DNA of 60,000 nucleotides from positions 436,001 to 496,000 of the forward strand of contig JAQGDQ010000123.1 in the NCBI GenBank assembly GCA_030141605.1, in the 5' to 3' direction. Numbering within the stretch: the first letter of the stretch is position 1; each line of letters begins with the position of its first letter. The notes below the pieces were generated by a model. It was not told the DNA's origin and searched no databases. It was given only the letters and a program-made list of their open reading frames with translations. The translations under genes and the position numbers were made by a program. This stretch comes from Tubiluchus corallicola (taxonomy: Eukaryota > Priapulida > Priapulimorpha > Priapulimorphida > Tubiluchidae). This document shows, piece after piece, positions 11,401-23,000 of this stretch.

Positions 11401-14117
11401 AGTAGTTTTTCCCTAAGAAGTGTTAATAAGCCAGGTTAGGTTAAATTATGGCTTTAGTGGGTTGTCTGAAAAAGTCAAAATCCCTTTTGATGAGCTTCAA
11501 AATGACAAGAGTACATTACTGTAATATCATGTAAATGTTAACTTAATCGCTGAAAATGTTTTCAGAGTGAAAGACAGTCGTCACTGCCTATTTCTACTAC
11601 CTCTTTTACTAGCTTGTAGTAGGCTAGTAGCATCCCACTGGTTGGAAAGCTTAATATAAAATGATTTATGATTGTTGTTCTTTGGTCTACTGCCCCCCCC
11701 CCCTCATTGGCTGTTTGTGATTTCCAATGACCTCTGCTTCCAAGTGAATTACAGTTAAACTTGCCTCATTGCAATTGCAGCCAGATGACAAGTTAAAAGC
11801 CGCACCTTGTTCCTTGCGTGCATTGTATAAAAGCAAAATTTTCAATTTCCCAACTTCAAAATACCAGTATCCTTTCAATCACACTGGCCTGATATACTAC
11901 AAAGTTTATTTTGCATTTTGCATATTTATGCATCAAATATCACTTTTATGCTACTAGCTGTACTACTGGCTCAAATGCCTTGTCTGTGAAAATGGTCTAA
12001 AATTGCTTAGAATGTCATGGCAGATCAAATAACTGGCCTGGAATTCATACATCTTGTTAACAAACATTGACACGAGCACATCCTTGAGTTTGACCTGCAT
12101 GTACTCATATCCTGGTATGGTTGTAAAAATGTTCAGTGTAATAAATGCATTTCATCTTGCGATGCCACCCTCAGAGCCTAGGAATTGCCATAATACAAAT
12201 GCTTTAACAGAACAAAAGGGAGTCAGAGATCAAATTCATACTGTATTTATTACATTTAAACAGCTTTTTTATGTGGGTCATGTATTTTTCTTAAAAACGG
12301 TTCCATGAATATTTGTCACAGATTTCAGTTTGCAGACTATTCCAAAAGTTAGTACCCATTATTTTGAACATGCTGTTTCAGTTTTTCAGTTCTCAGATTC
12401 CATTTTAGAGAACAAGGGCGTTTGTGGTCATCCCTTTAATCCTTTTTTATTATAATAACCAGTAGGCTTTAAAAGATCCCAGTAATACGGTATTTGTATA
12501 ACCTGACTTCTGCTGAGATTTTAACAATACCAAGTAGTGCACTAGCTGGTTCTAGAAATGTTCATTTAGATGTCCTTGGAACCTGCATACTTGTGTGTGA
12601 GGTCCTTTTGCCATTTTCTGTCATGCACAGTATGCAGCATGGCACCTAATTAAGCCTTTAGCAGTGTTATATATAATTATTATTATTATATGTACTAAAT
12701 AATTCAGAAGTGTGCCTTGTATGCAAAAACTGATGGGATAAAAGCTTTTATGCACAAATCAGGTACACTTGTTTGCTTTAAAGTATACATGTACTATTGT
12801 CAATATTAATCTTGAGTTTCAATAATGGAAGCACAAATTATCATTATTTAGTTAATTAAGCATTTTGCTGGAATGCTGGAAAATTCGGAACTTCTGCTAA
12901 TGGAACGTCTTTTCAGAAATCAACCGGGGCTGATGTTAAATATACTCAAAGGTTTTACCGTGCCTGAATTCATGCTGTTAAAAATGAAACTCCATATGGA
13001 AGCATTGCGCACAGACCGTAACAAGTCCAGACAGGGTCACGTTGTCTCGGATAAACTAGATGCTATAAAGGTATGGCTAACTGGATGTCGTTACCAACAC
13101 TCAAAGGCTGATATGAATTGCAGATACCATATACCGGAAAAAATGTGAGCTAAAGTTTTGCGAATTCAACTTCAAACATTGTTTGTGCAGTGATATTTTT
13201 AGCACAGCCTTGCGAACATTACAACGAGAATCTCTGCAGGGAATTACATGTAATAGTAATAAAAATAAGAATTACATATAGTAGTTGGAATTACATGTAT
13301 TACCACATTGCTAGTTGCCCTGATCATAACAGACCGAGAGTGAAAAGTGCTAAACTTATCTAACAGCTAGTACTAGCATTTACTTATTAAATTTATGTGC
13401 ACAAAAAACTTATAGTTGTTTGAAAAAAGAGCAAAATTGGAATTTTTGTTTTGTAGACAGTGTTTTCTAAAATTTTCGGATTTACCATCAAACAAAGCCA
13501 ACGTGTTGCTACAAATTATTATTAGAAAGCACAAGCATCAACTTAAGTACTAGTGTAATTTATGTCTGACTTTCCTCGCAAGTATTTCTAGCACGCACTA
13601 ATTTTATGATTTCAGTAGATTAGTGACCAGCTGATTTGAGTGCTCACTAGCTGACCACGAGTCAGTTGCTTATTACAGATATACTTGCTCAACTTTTTAA
13701 GCAGATCTTGTGAATTTATTTCTGTGTAGAAATTTACACTGTCCATTACTGATTTGATTGCTCAATAACTGAGAAAATTATGATCTTGTGCTACCTGTTG
13801 ATGCAAGATCCACTCCGTGAATTTATTAAAAAGTAATTTAATTGCATAAACTGTGGCTTATAGCTTACCTGTTTTAACATTGTTTTGTTTTACAGCCAGA
13901 GTTAGGAGAAACATATGAAGAAGCAAACAGTGAGACTGGTAAAGGGGATGTAGCTAGCTCCGGTCCCACCTCGCCAGTTACCATGGAAACATGTTCTACC
14001 CACAATCCATCGCCTCTTGGAGAATTTGCTGATTTAGAAGTACCCAGTCCAACAGTAATGTCTGATCTGGGACTAAATGATGGTCAACTATCTGCTCCTT
14101 TTGATGTAAATGATTAA
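5487..14117 (+). CDS. DNTTIP1: DNTTIP1 (TdIF1) homologue, C-terminal five exons; 5' end not found
   Basis: Five exons join in phase with GT-AG borders: 5487-5626, 6272-6332, 7067-7191, 12917-13070 and 13896-14117 (TAA), giving 233 codons. The joined product contains the family blocks REGPKWDPERL, TRGRLYIKHPDLFKY, ATGGRAYLLIEEDI and a region matching vertebrate VLPSWMVEKMRKYMETLRTE (here VPEFMLLKMKLHMEALRTD). The acidic, Ser/Thr/Pro-rich tail in the last exon extends beyond the vertebrate protein. In vertebrates DNTTIP1 scaffolds the MIDAC histone-deacetylase complex with HDAC1/2 and MIDEAS, and this C-terminal half is its DNA/nucleosome-binding part. The first exon begins in phase 0 and is internal, so the N-terminal dimerisation and HDAC-contact exons must lie upstream; I did not find them. 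The 5.7 kb fourth intron contains LRR gene B on the opposite strand. The gene converges with MKS1. Confidence 0.92.
6103..6121. repeat. poly-C run
   Basis: Uninterrupted C homopolymer inside a DNTTIP1 intron; a second C run sits near 11694-11703. Confidence 0.8.
7440..7721. repeat. 141-bp tandem duplication
   Basis: Two adjacent copies (7440-7580 and 7581-7721) differ at only a few positions. They lie in the DNTTIP1 intron that also hosts LRR gene B. No coding content is seen. Confidence 0.93.
7843..9902 (-). CDS. secreted or GPI-anchored leucine-rich-repeat protein (LRR gene B), anchored isoform
   Basis: Exon 1 (9902-8876) encodes a signal peptide, a Cys-rich N-terminal cap (CVDVPLCP, DRCVC, IFCEW) and about nine LRRs at roughly residues 105-335, for example LQYLYLRRNRLSEIASESF and LFALYLDYNKI. 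It ends in phase 1 at a GTAAGT donor. Joined to exon 2b (8162-7843) it gains an LRRCT cap (NPLNCSCELAWLVN), a Thr/Glu/Pro-rich stalk and a hydrophobic end (MILLSLSIYVSL) with four following residues, giving 448 codons. A GPI anchor, or less likely a short membrane segment, is inferred. N-x-S/T sites (NRT, NLT twice) fit an extracellular protein. The gene is nested antisense in a DNTTIP1 intron. It resembles invertebrate LRR ectodomain families of unsettled function. An alternative last exon is listed separately. Confidence 0.88.
8193..8341 (-). CDS. alternative terminal exon 2a of LRR gene B (soluble isoform)
   Basis: This exon has the same acceptor context as exon 2b (a T-rich tract, CAG, then ACAATCC) and the same phase, so exon 1 can splice to either. 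It encodes a second LRRCT cap (NPLNCLCELAWLIN, then Cys residues matching exon 2b) and stops with TAA at 8195-8193 directly after DLCNL. The product would be 391 codons with no stalk and no hydrophobic tail, so probably secreted. It lies 179 bp from its sister copy and was clearly made by tandem duplication. If used, exon 2b becomes part of its 3' UTR. Confidence 0.75.
9903..12916. other. DNTTIP1 intron portion upstream of LRR gene B
   Basis: No intact gene. It should contain the promoter of minus-strand LRR gene B just above 9902. The only recognisable feature is the dead LRRCT exon copy near 11.4 kb. Confidence 0.5.
11343..11465 (-). pseudogene. relic LRRCT exon (third copy)
   Basis: On the minus strand a T-rich tract plus CAG (11468-11466) is followed by sequence aligning with LRR gene B exons 2a/2b. 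The readable pieces are NNPLK, TWLINTS and LDNLN. A stop follows TWLINTS and the other Cys codons are lost. It lies upstream of LRR gene B with no LRR body beside it, so it looks like the end of a lost tandem paralogue. Confidence 0.75.
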
Positions 14118-15007
14118 ATTTAAATTCTGTTTCTTCTGTGCAGATATTGTCTACAAAATATTTGTGTTTATTAATGTCATTTGTGGTGTGTTCCGCTGTT
14201 GTGTCTGCATTAGCTATGACTGTTATTAGTATGTTTATGCATCTAACTTTTTTGGAAAGTCATGCAAAACTGATAATAACAGTCAGGATATAAATGGGTG
14301 AAATTTGTTGATTCACATTTTGTTTGTGCCATTTTTTTGGTTTCTAAGTGTTAAATGCATAAGCAATGCACTGAGCCTGTTCATTTGACTAATCGGCATC
14401 TTCATGGACTAATAATCCATCGACATGGTCCTTAAGCATCCTTTTGCCTCAAGCATATTGATCTAATATGGACGAACTTTGATGACATCAAGCTGGACTT
14501 GATTTTTGTCAGTCTCTTTGAACTGAATGAGCAAAGCACAGGATAATCAATGCGACAAATGCTGATGTTATGTGGTGCTACTGGTGATAACACTGTCAAC
14601 TTAGCCCAGGTACGGTGTTGATAAACTGACATTAGCTAGGTACGTTTCCTGGTAAGTGTTTCACTTTCAAAAACACTAAGGTCTTTCTGTGAGATGAGGA
14701 CCGAGCCTTGCCATTAGTAAACATTTTGGTATTTTATGCTTCTTTGATTACACAATATTAGTTATTCACATTTATTGCTGTTGAGGTTTATAACTTTTTC
14801 AACAATCGACCTCTACATTTATGCAGAGAAAGTTTGTGCACTTCCTGCAAAATTAGAGGATACTTTTCTGACGACCCACTTTAGACACACCAAAGGCAAG
14901 GTAAAGACCTCAAATTTTGTGGCGGTCCTGACGTTTTTGTTGCACACATTATATTTCTATTGTGAACAAAAAATTAGTAGACTCCTGTGTAGAATTAATA
15001 CAAATTA
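14118..15007. other. intergenic DNA / DNTTIP1 3' UTR
   Basis: Spacer after the DNTTIP1 stop. No gene, and no strong AATAAA close to the stop. Confidence 0.5.
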
Positions 15008-15818
15008 CAGTAGGCGCTGCTTAATAGACTCATTTTGGGATCGAAGTGTTTTGACCCAATTAACCGACTGAACTTATTAACTGATGGGTGTAGTATTACT
15101 GGTATAAGATATGAGTCACCAGCTTACTATGCACTGCAAAATGTTTTTAATGAATTTTAGAAACGAAGTAACGCCTAAATTCCTTTGTACAGTTAAAAAT
15201 TAGAAAATCACACAAGTCTACTTATTTGCAAAAATTCCTTCAAAGTCGGCTGCTTCATTTTATCATGAAGAAGTTGGCTCACAAAGTTCTCAAAATGATA
15301 AAAATGTGCCTGTGATTCCCCCAACTTTGTCTGTAGCTTGCCATACTTGTGATGTACTTACTGTACTGTACCTGGGTTCCTCGCATAACAGCAACATCTA
15401 ACTGTGTTAAACCTTCTGGCAAAGACAGCCAGAGGTTCAAAAGCAAACTGCTAAACAAGTGATTAAATGTTTAGCTTCCAGGAATTCTTGGGAAACGAGG
15501 TTAATTGCAGTGGACCAGCGGGTCAAAGCAAACCATTAGGGTATGCTAAACGTTTCTGCTTACAAGCAAAACGGTACTTAACATGATTGTTTCTATGTAT
15601 ATTATAGGACAAAAGCAAACTAAGATGATATAAAAGTCATAAAAGCTTATTAATCACACAAGTGTCTTATTGAAGCTTGTGAAGGAAAAACAGGATCGAT
15701 TATGCGGAGTTATTTGAGTCAATTACCGATAGTTCTTATGTATAATTGAATACAAGCGGCCCGTACCAGGTGTTTTTGAGTCAATTAAGCCATTGAGTCT
15801 ATTAAGCGGCGCCTACTG
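15008..15818. mobile_element. pogo/Tigger-type DNA transposon, non-autonomous or internally deleted
   Basis: The ends are inverted repeats: CAGTAGGCGCTGCTTAATAG on the left and its complement on the right, 24 of 25 positions matching. The element is flanked by TA on both sides, the TA target duplication of Tc1/mariner-pogo elements. The right 370 bp matches the copy ending at 28722 in the same orientation. No intact transposase frame remains. It sits between the convergent 3' ends of DNTTIP1 and MKS1. Confidence 0.88.
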
Positions 15819-17020
15819 TATTATCAGTATTGCAAAATGTGGGAAATGGATATTGTTTAATATTATCTATCATTGCGGAGCTTTTTACTAAATTTCATCT
15901 TTCTCAAAATATGTGCAAGAAAAAGAACAGTAATAATGTTGAAACCATGTGAATTCATAGTAGTGTGCGATATAAATATTTGGTATAATAATGTAATATT
16001 GATCTATATTTTAACAATTGCTTTTGTTGTGTGTTAGCTATTTAAGTTGATATTTAAGCATACAACATTAATATTATTCCATAACATATATATGAAACTC
16101 ATTTTTGTGTTTCTTGTATAACAATTTTTGTTGAGTAACTTAGGTTGAATAATTATTGCACAAATTTGACAATTGTACATACAGTATCACTAACACTTGT
16201 ATGTTAAAAATAATTTATTAATTCATTGTGAAGTTACAATAAATAACAATGAAATATTTACAGTTGTAGCAGTTAATGGTCTATTACTTTGACTTTAGCT
16301 GATTTTTGTTCAACTGCCAGATCACTATTTTCTCTTAGGAATACTTTGTTAAAAAAATGACGAAAAGTACCCAGAATTCTCACAGACGTCTCTGGTAAGG
16401 TCGGAGGATCGAGCATTTCTTGGAAAGAACTATCCCTCAAGGCTTCACGATTAGCTTAAAGATCATAAAACAAATTGAATGTCACTAGTTTTGCAGTAGA
16501 ATGGAAGAGAATGTAGGAATATTTTGTGAAAAGAACAAGACATCCTAGAAAGCCTAACTTCCTGCAAACGACACGAACATTAGGTTCTGCTGACACACAC
16601 ACCAGTACACCTACTCTATTGTGGCTTAAAAGCAGACATCACTCATATCATTTGAAATGGGTGTGACTCATAAAACAGGTGAATTGTGATTAAGCATTGT
16701 GCATCTTTGGTATGTAATCAATTCACTAGATCATAAGTTGAACCCTGTAAACCATATCACTCATTCCAATGCGAATATACTTTGTCTCGCTGTCATCATT
16801 CGTTGTCGTGCCCGTGAAAATTTTTCTGCAACAAACGTTTAGAAAAACGATTTTAAATTTAGATTAAACATCTGTCTAACCCATTAATTCGACAGTCAAT
16901 TTGAGTCATACCATAAAATATTTGGCCTACAATACTGACAAGAACAATACTTATTTACAATCAGCAGTACGATAAACAAATTACCCAGTACAGTACAGTA
17001 CAATATAGCAAACAAATTGC
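15819..17020. other. intergenic DNA / MKS1 3' UTR
   Basis: Nothing coding is seen. The minus strand carries an AATAAA complement near 16211, about 800 bp past the MKS1 stop. Confidence 0.45.
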
Positions 17021-20000
17021 TCAATTACACATGTCCTGTTGGGCCAATAATTGCCCAGTAAGTTGTTTCCAAATATGTAAGAGGAACATCAAACTTCTGT
17101 TGCCCGTCATATACATAACTAAAAATAAAATTTGCTTTAATAATTCTGATACTTACGGAGTGCAGTGATAATTCCTTCTTGCACCATACTGACCCTAAAA
17201 CAGGATGAAAAATTTTGTATGAAAATTTCTTAATAAAGATGAATGAAAATTGAAAACCCTAACCAATGTAAACTTGTCTGACTATTTTGTAATTTGTCTG
17301 TGCCAAAATTTAACACATCTTGTTATAACGCCAAACTCGCTATAATGCCAACTTTTTCTGGGTTCCAAAATCGACGGTATTGACTAGGTCATTTTTGAAA
17401 AAAATATGTTTCCTTTTAATATTTTATATGCTAGATCATTTTGAGCTGTGGTTCGACATTGGCTCCAGCTTTCTTTTAAAGTTATGACATACAGATGAGA
17501 AAACTAATAATACAGATTTGCCAAGTGACAAACAGGCAGACATGATATGCTGTTTTAACCACAAATTTTAGTAAAAAGACCTACCCCAACTTATCCACCA
17601 ATGATGCAAATGTTCGTTTTCGAGATTTTGAATCAAGAAAGGCACGAGATTGTTGGATGATGTTCAGCTTAATCTTCACGTTTCCTGTAGATTCAGTTTT
17701 GAATCCAAATTTACTAAGTCGATTGCCCTAAAACAAAATGCTGTTATTTGTTTTTTTTTGAATAGCATAATGACAAATTCACATTATTATGCTACACAGA
17801 ACCCCACATAAGAGGGAGAGGCGATGACTAAATTGACGATTAGAATAAAACTTTCCAGAGGCCATTCTGGTTGTTATGGTGTACCAGATTAAGGGTTACA
17901 CTGCAGAATGTGGGAGTGCATAAATAACAGACTGACAAACAGATCGATTTTCATCTTACACACGCAACCACCCATCCACCCACCCATGCATGCACACACA
18001 CACACACACATAATATACATTTAATAAAATTCAGGGAAACTACCTGAAACTCAGGGAACTACTTATGAATAGTCATTAGCAAAAATGTATATTAGTTTCT
18101 TTTTAACTCTAATCCAACTTTACAATTAAGCTTTTATGTAATATTAATTAGGATATTTGTTTTTTATATTGATTATTTTATAGTTTTTACTTCTAATTTT
18201 CGTTTGTAAACCGTGCAAAGAAAACCTCATGTGGACTGCACATGTAATGTATATATATATATATATATATATTAATTTTTAATATAATATAGAAAGTAAA
18301 TCAAATCGATATGTCTCGATAATATTTGCATTTTGCATTTCGACCTAATCGTTATTCTTAATTTGCAATCAGATCATGAGCTAAGCATTTCTAAGATTTC
18401 CAGTTACGAAACTAGATGAGATATGACAAACCTCAAAAGTGGATGGCACAGCAATGTAAGTCGGATCCTCTAACTCGGGTGATCCACCAATAAAAAACCT
18501 TCGAAGCTCGTCATTTATTGATCGCCCTACTGGCCTCCATGTATTAATCACTCTAATATTGCATCCTAAAGATAAGAAAGAGATATTTGGGTCACAATGT
18601 ATTTCAAGGATACATTTTGTATTATGCGTGACACGATTCATTGATATTTATTAGTCGAAAATTTCATAATTGCTTAAGTGCTTAAAAGCGTAAGGATTAT
18701 TATGCTTTCAAGTTTTAGCTTTGGAGGTGAGAATTAGAATGTTAGCAACAGCAAATCGCTAAAAAGGTATAACTAATTGCTATCAATTTAGCAAGCCATC
18801 GAATGGTTTATTTCCGAATTTAAAGCAGTTTAGCACATAGTAACCTTTTACGTGACATTATACATGCCATAATAATTAATTGCAGCGTGAAAATTGCAAT
18901 AGAATACACTGCGGCAGATAGTCGTAACACTTAAAGGAAAACAGGATGATTTTTCATATCCTACCTCATTTTGAAGTACGTAAAAAGTGCTACTGTACGA
19001 GACTCAGTGTGATGTATTAAACTATGCAAGTTTTAAGATAAAAATTCAAATATCAAATTTATGCTCACCACGAGCTCTCAAACATGTGCACTACATCACA
19101 AACGAACACACCCGAACTAAGAGATACAGCACCAGTTATTTTATGCAACGCGTTTCCGAAATGCAGGTGCTAGTGCTGATCTAACCAACAAATGGCAAGC
19201 TGCATGTAAACAGCAAAGAACTTGCTGCACAAGCAAAATTGCATTTCATTGGTAATTATTCTTTCATGAAAGTCATTCTTGAAAAAATAGTGTGTTTCTT
19301 TTCAATATTTTAAACAGTAGATTGTTTTCAGCTACAGTTTAAGATCGAATACAGTTTTCCTTTAAGGCAGCTCTCATACAGTCTATTATTAGTACTAAAA
19401 TTCATGTTTGAGCTTGGGCAATTATAGTCTAAGCCTCATAGCCTCAATAGTTTGAGAGAGATAAAAATGATTTTTTTTTGTTGGTCCAATAGACCTCAAG
19501 CCATTTAAGTGAAGGACACACCTGGTGAATGATGGACACAGGCGCCAAAAGTAGATTTTACCGATAATGCTTTACCAGGCTTCACTAACCTGGTTCAGTG
19601 GGGAGTGATATGTATCCATAGCCTTCCGTTCGATATCGATGCCACATATCGAGAGACAAAACTTCAAGAAAAAGCTGAGGCCAGCCATGAATTGAACTGT
19701 CTGCACTATCACCTTCTGCAAGGTCATTCTTGTAGAACAGCTCGCATTCAAATGGAAATCCAAAGTGTGACACATTGGAAGTTCCAACAGTTGTAGTAGA
19801 GCAAGTTTGTGTCACCCACGACTGCTGACAAGATGCGTCAATTCGCCACACTAATAACAAAACCATAACTTGCATTACACTAGTTGCTGCTTAATAAAAC
19901 TGCGAATAATAAAACCAGCCACATTTCAGAAGTGTTTAGCCATGTTCCGGCATTACACCCACAAGTTGTTGCCGAGAAACTATTGTTGAGAAAATTCAGT

Positions 20001-23000
20001 TAATAAAAAAGTGCACAATTTAATAAGATCACATTTTCAGTAACAGACAACAAAAGGAATAGCAAAATGAAAAATAAAATGTATTTTTTGGTATTTTGAC
20101 TATTTTTATTAAGCCACACAACTACTTAGTCAAAGTCACATTGCAAGTTAAAAGTCAATTGTTTCGTCATAATCACTCTGTAGACTGAAGTACATTTTAG
20201 TCGAGAAACTATTGTTGAGAAAATTCAGTTAATAAAAAAGTGCACAATTTAATAAGATCACATTTTCAGTAACAGACAACAAAAGGAATAGCAAAATGAA
20301 AAATAAAATGTATTTTTTGGTATTTTGACTATTTTTATTAAGCCACACAACTACTTAGTCAAAGTCACATTGCAAGTTAAAAGTCAATTGTTTCGTCATA
20401 ATCACTCTGTAGACTGAAGTACATTTTAGTCTGTTGAATGAACTTAAATCACTGTTTTATGCTTGAATCATTCTGCTGGTATCCAAGTGAGCTGACTACC
20501 CCATGTTTAGTTGTCATGTAGTATAAATTACGTTGAAGTGTTTACGTATTGTACTTAGCACCACATCATAAAACCACCATTTATTACGACCACATATTGC
20601 TGGTTCCGTGGTGGTTTTATTAAGTGGCGGCTACTGTATTCAATAATGTACCTCAATTGTGTGGACAATCATGTTTGCAAGATATTATTAGATTCATAGC
20701 AAACAGGACTTTTGTGGCATTAGAATTTTTTTAAGTGAATTAATCACGAAACATGAATCTTTATACATACTTTGTGGCAGTTCCAGAAAGCAATGAATGT
20801 ACAGGTTATCATATTCATAGTCTTGAGCTGAAATAATCTCTCCATAGCACAGCAACCGCAGCACTTTTGGTGGAGGCTATAATTTTAACAAAATTGTTAC
20901 CTATTGAATTAACATTTTGCAAATATATGTATGCAAAACTGTGCTGTACACATTTAAAGAGAAAAGAGTTTTCAATAGTTTCGAATTGCTAACAGCTCAG
21001 CTATTGCAGAGGTCAGATTGGCAGAATTGCAAAAAGTCTCAAAGGTAATCTGATATAAGCCCTTTATCTTCGTGATAGACTTCCTCATTTCCAAAAAAAG
21101 AAACAAAATATTGTGTGATTATGATCAAAATACAACAGTTGCCGCTTAATAAAACCAGCTGCATTTTACAACCATTTAGCCCTATTTGGAATTACTCTCA
21201 CAGAAACCATTGTTAAGAAAATATGGTTAATAAAACCAGTGTGCCATTTAAGAAGACTATACATTTTTCAGTAATAAGCAGCAAAAGCAATAGCAAAATG
21301 AAAAAATAAATGCATTTTTGGTAGTTTGCTTATTTTTTAAGATATGTAGTAGATTCAACCCTTTTTAGTCAAAATCACACTGAAAGTTAAAGTCGATTGT
21401 TTCATCATAACTGGTCTGCAAGTACAGCCAGTAAAATACATTTTAATTTGTTGAATAAACTTGAATCACTGTTGTACATTTGAGTCTTTCTGTAGGCATG
21501 CGAATGAGCTGTCTGCTTTCAGAAGCTAACCAAACTAAGTATCCACACTCATTTTCTTAAATCATGGTAAATTAATTACTAAATTTCTATCTTGGGAAAT
21601 TGAACTGGGACCACCAGCACTTGAAAAAAAGAGGAGCTGACTGAAAAATATAGCACATGATTTGTGACGAACAGCCGATAACCAATAAAGTTCTGAACTG
21701 CCCCCTGGAAACTGCAAAATATCCCAAAATTTTGATCTGCGGCTCTGAAACAAGATTGCTGTTGTGTGGGCTTAGCTTGTCATTCCATCAGCGCATGTAA
21801 TTTAAATCAAATATGGTGATTAAAGTTTCATTTAATAATATGTTTGCAGACGTTTACTCTAACTATAACCTACATTATACGCAATCAAAATTAAAAATAC
21901 ATTCAGTTGTCTACACTATACATGACCAAAATGAGAAATACATTTAGTTACTTTTACAGTATAATTTACTAATAAAGAAATATAAAATGATTTCTACTTT
22001 GTATGAAAATCACGGAAATACAGAACGTACCATTTCAAACTGAGATCCGACACATGCTTGAAGGAAATCAGTGTGCCGATCATAAAGCTCTTGATACATT
22101 TTATTTTCTTTGTCTTGCTCCTGGTGGCTAATTAACTGAGACACATTCTCCAGTGAATATTCAAACACATCTAAAATATGGAACGGACCAATTAAGAAAA
22201 GAGTTGTGATTTTTTTGCTTTTTACTGCAATGACGCACAGAAATTTAACCAGTCTTAGTCTAGCTTTCCATCAGGTAGTCAGGTACCCGAGTAATTACCC
22301 GCATTGTTTATTACCCGAGCCTAATATTTCTAGCCAGTTTCAACAATGAAAATGCGACATTTTTTGTAGTACGATATCCATACTACAGTTTTTTTAAACT
22401 AACATTTACGTAATATTAATTCTAGTATTTTTGTGACAATGCTCAAGTAAAAAGATCATTTTTAAAAAAGATCATGAATAAAGAAGAAACCCCAATTAAA
22501 AAATATTAAAAAATTAAAAAATAATTAATAATGCATTATTTGTCCTAAAGGAAAATACTGTGAGAGGATACCTTTTCCCAGTGTCTCTGTTTCCACTACA
22601 TAGGGTTTTTCACCATGACTCAAATCTGGTGATATGGAGATCACCCCTCGAGTATCAACTTTAATGGTGCACACGAGATATTCATCTGATAAATATTTCT
22701 CTTCCCTATGGAAATGAAAAGTTAGTGTTAATTAATTAATGTTTTTTTGCAAAAAAGTAAAGAAATTAAACAAAATGTAAAAAGGTAAAAAACAGCAAAA
22801 TATCCGTACACTACTGCACATACAAAAAATTACGACAGATTTCATAAAAAGAAAATAACTTTTATTAAGAACTTATAAAATGTAAAAAAAAAACATGTTA
22901 CAAACGTTTTTCCAGTGATAGATTACACAAACAAACAACCAGCTTTATAGGCAGACACTACAGTAGAGAAATTATTCACTAACTATGTATTTACAAGGAA

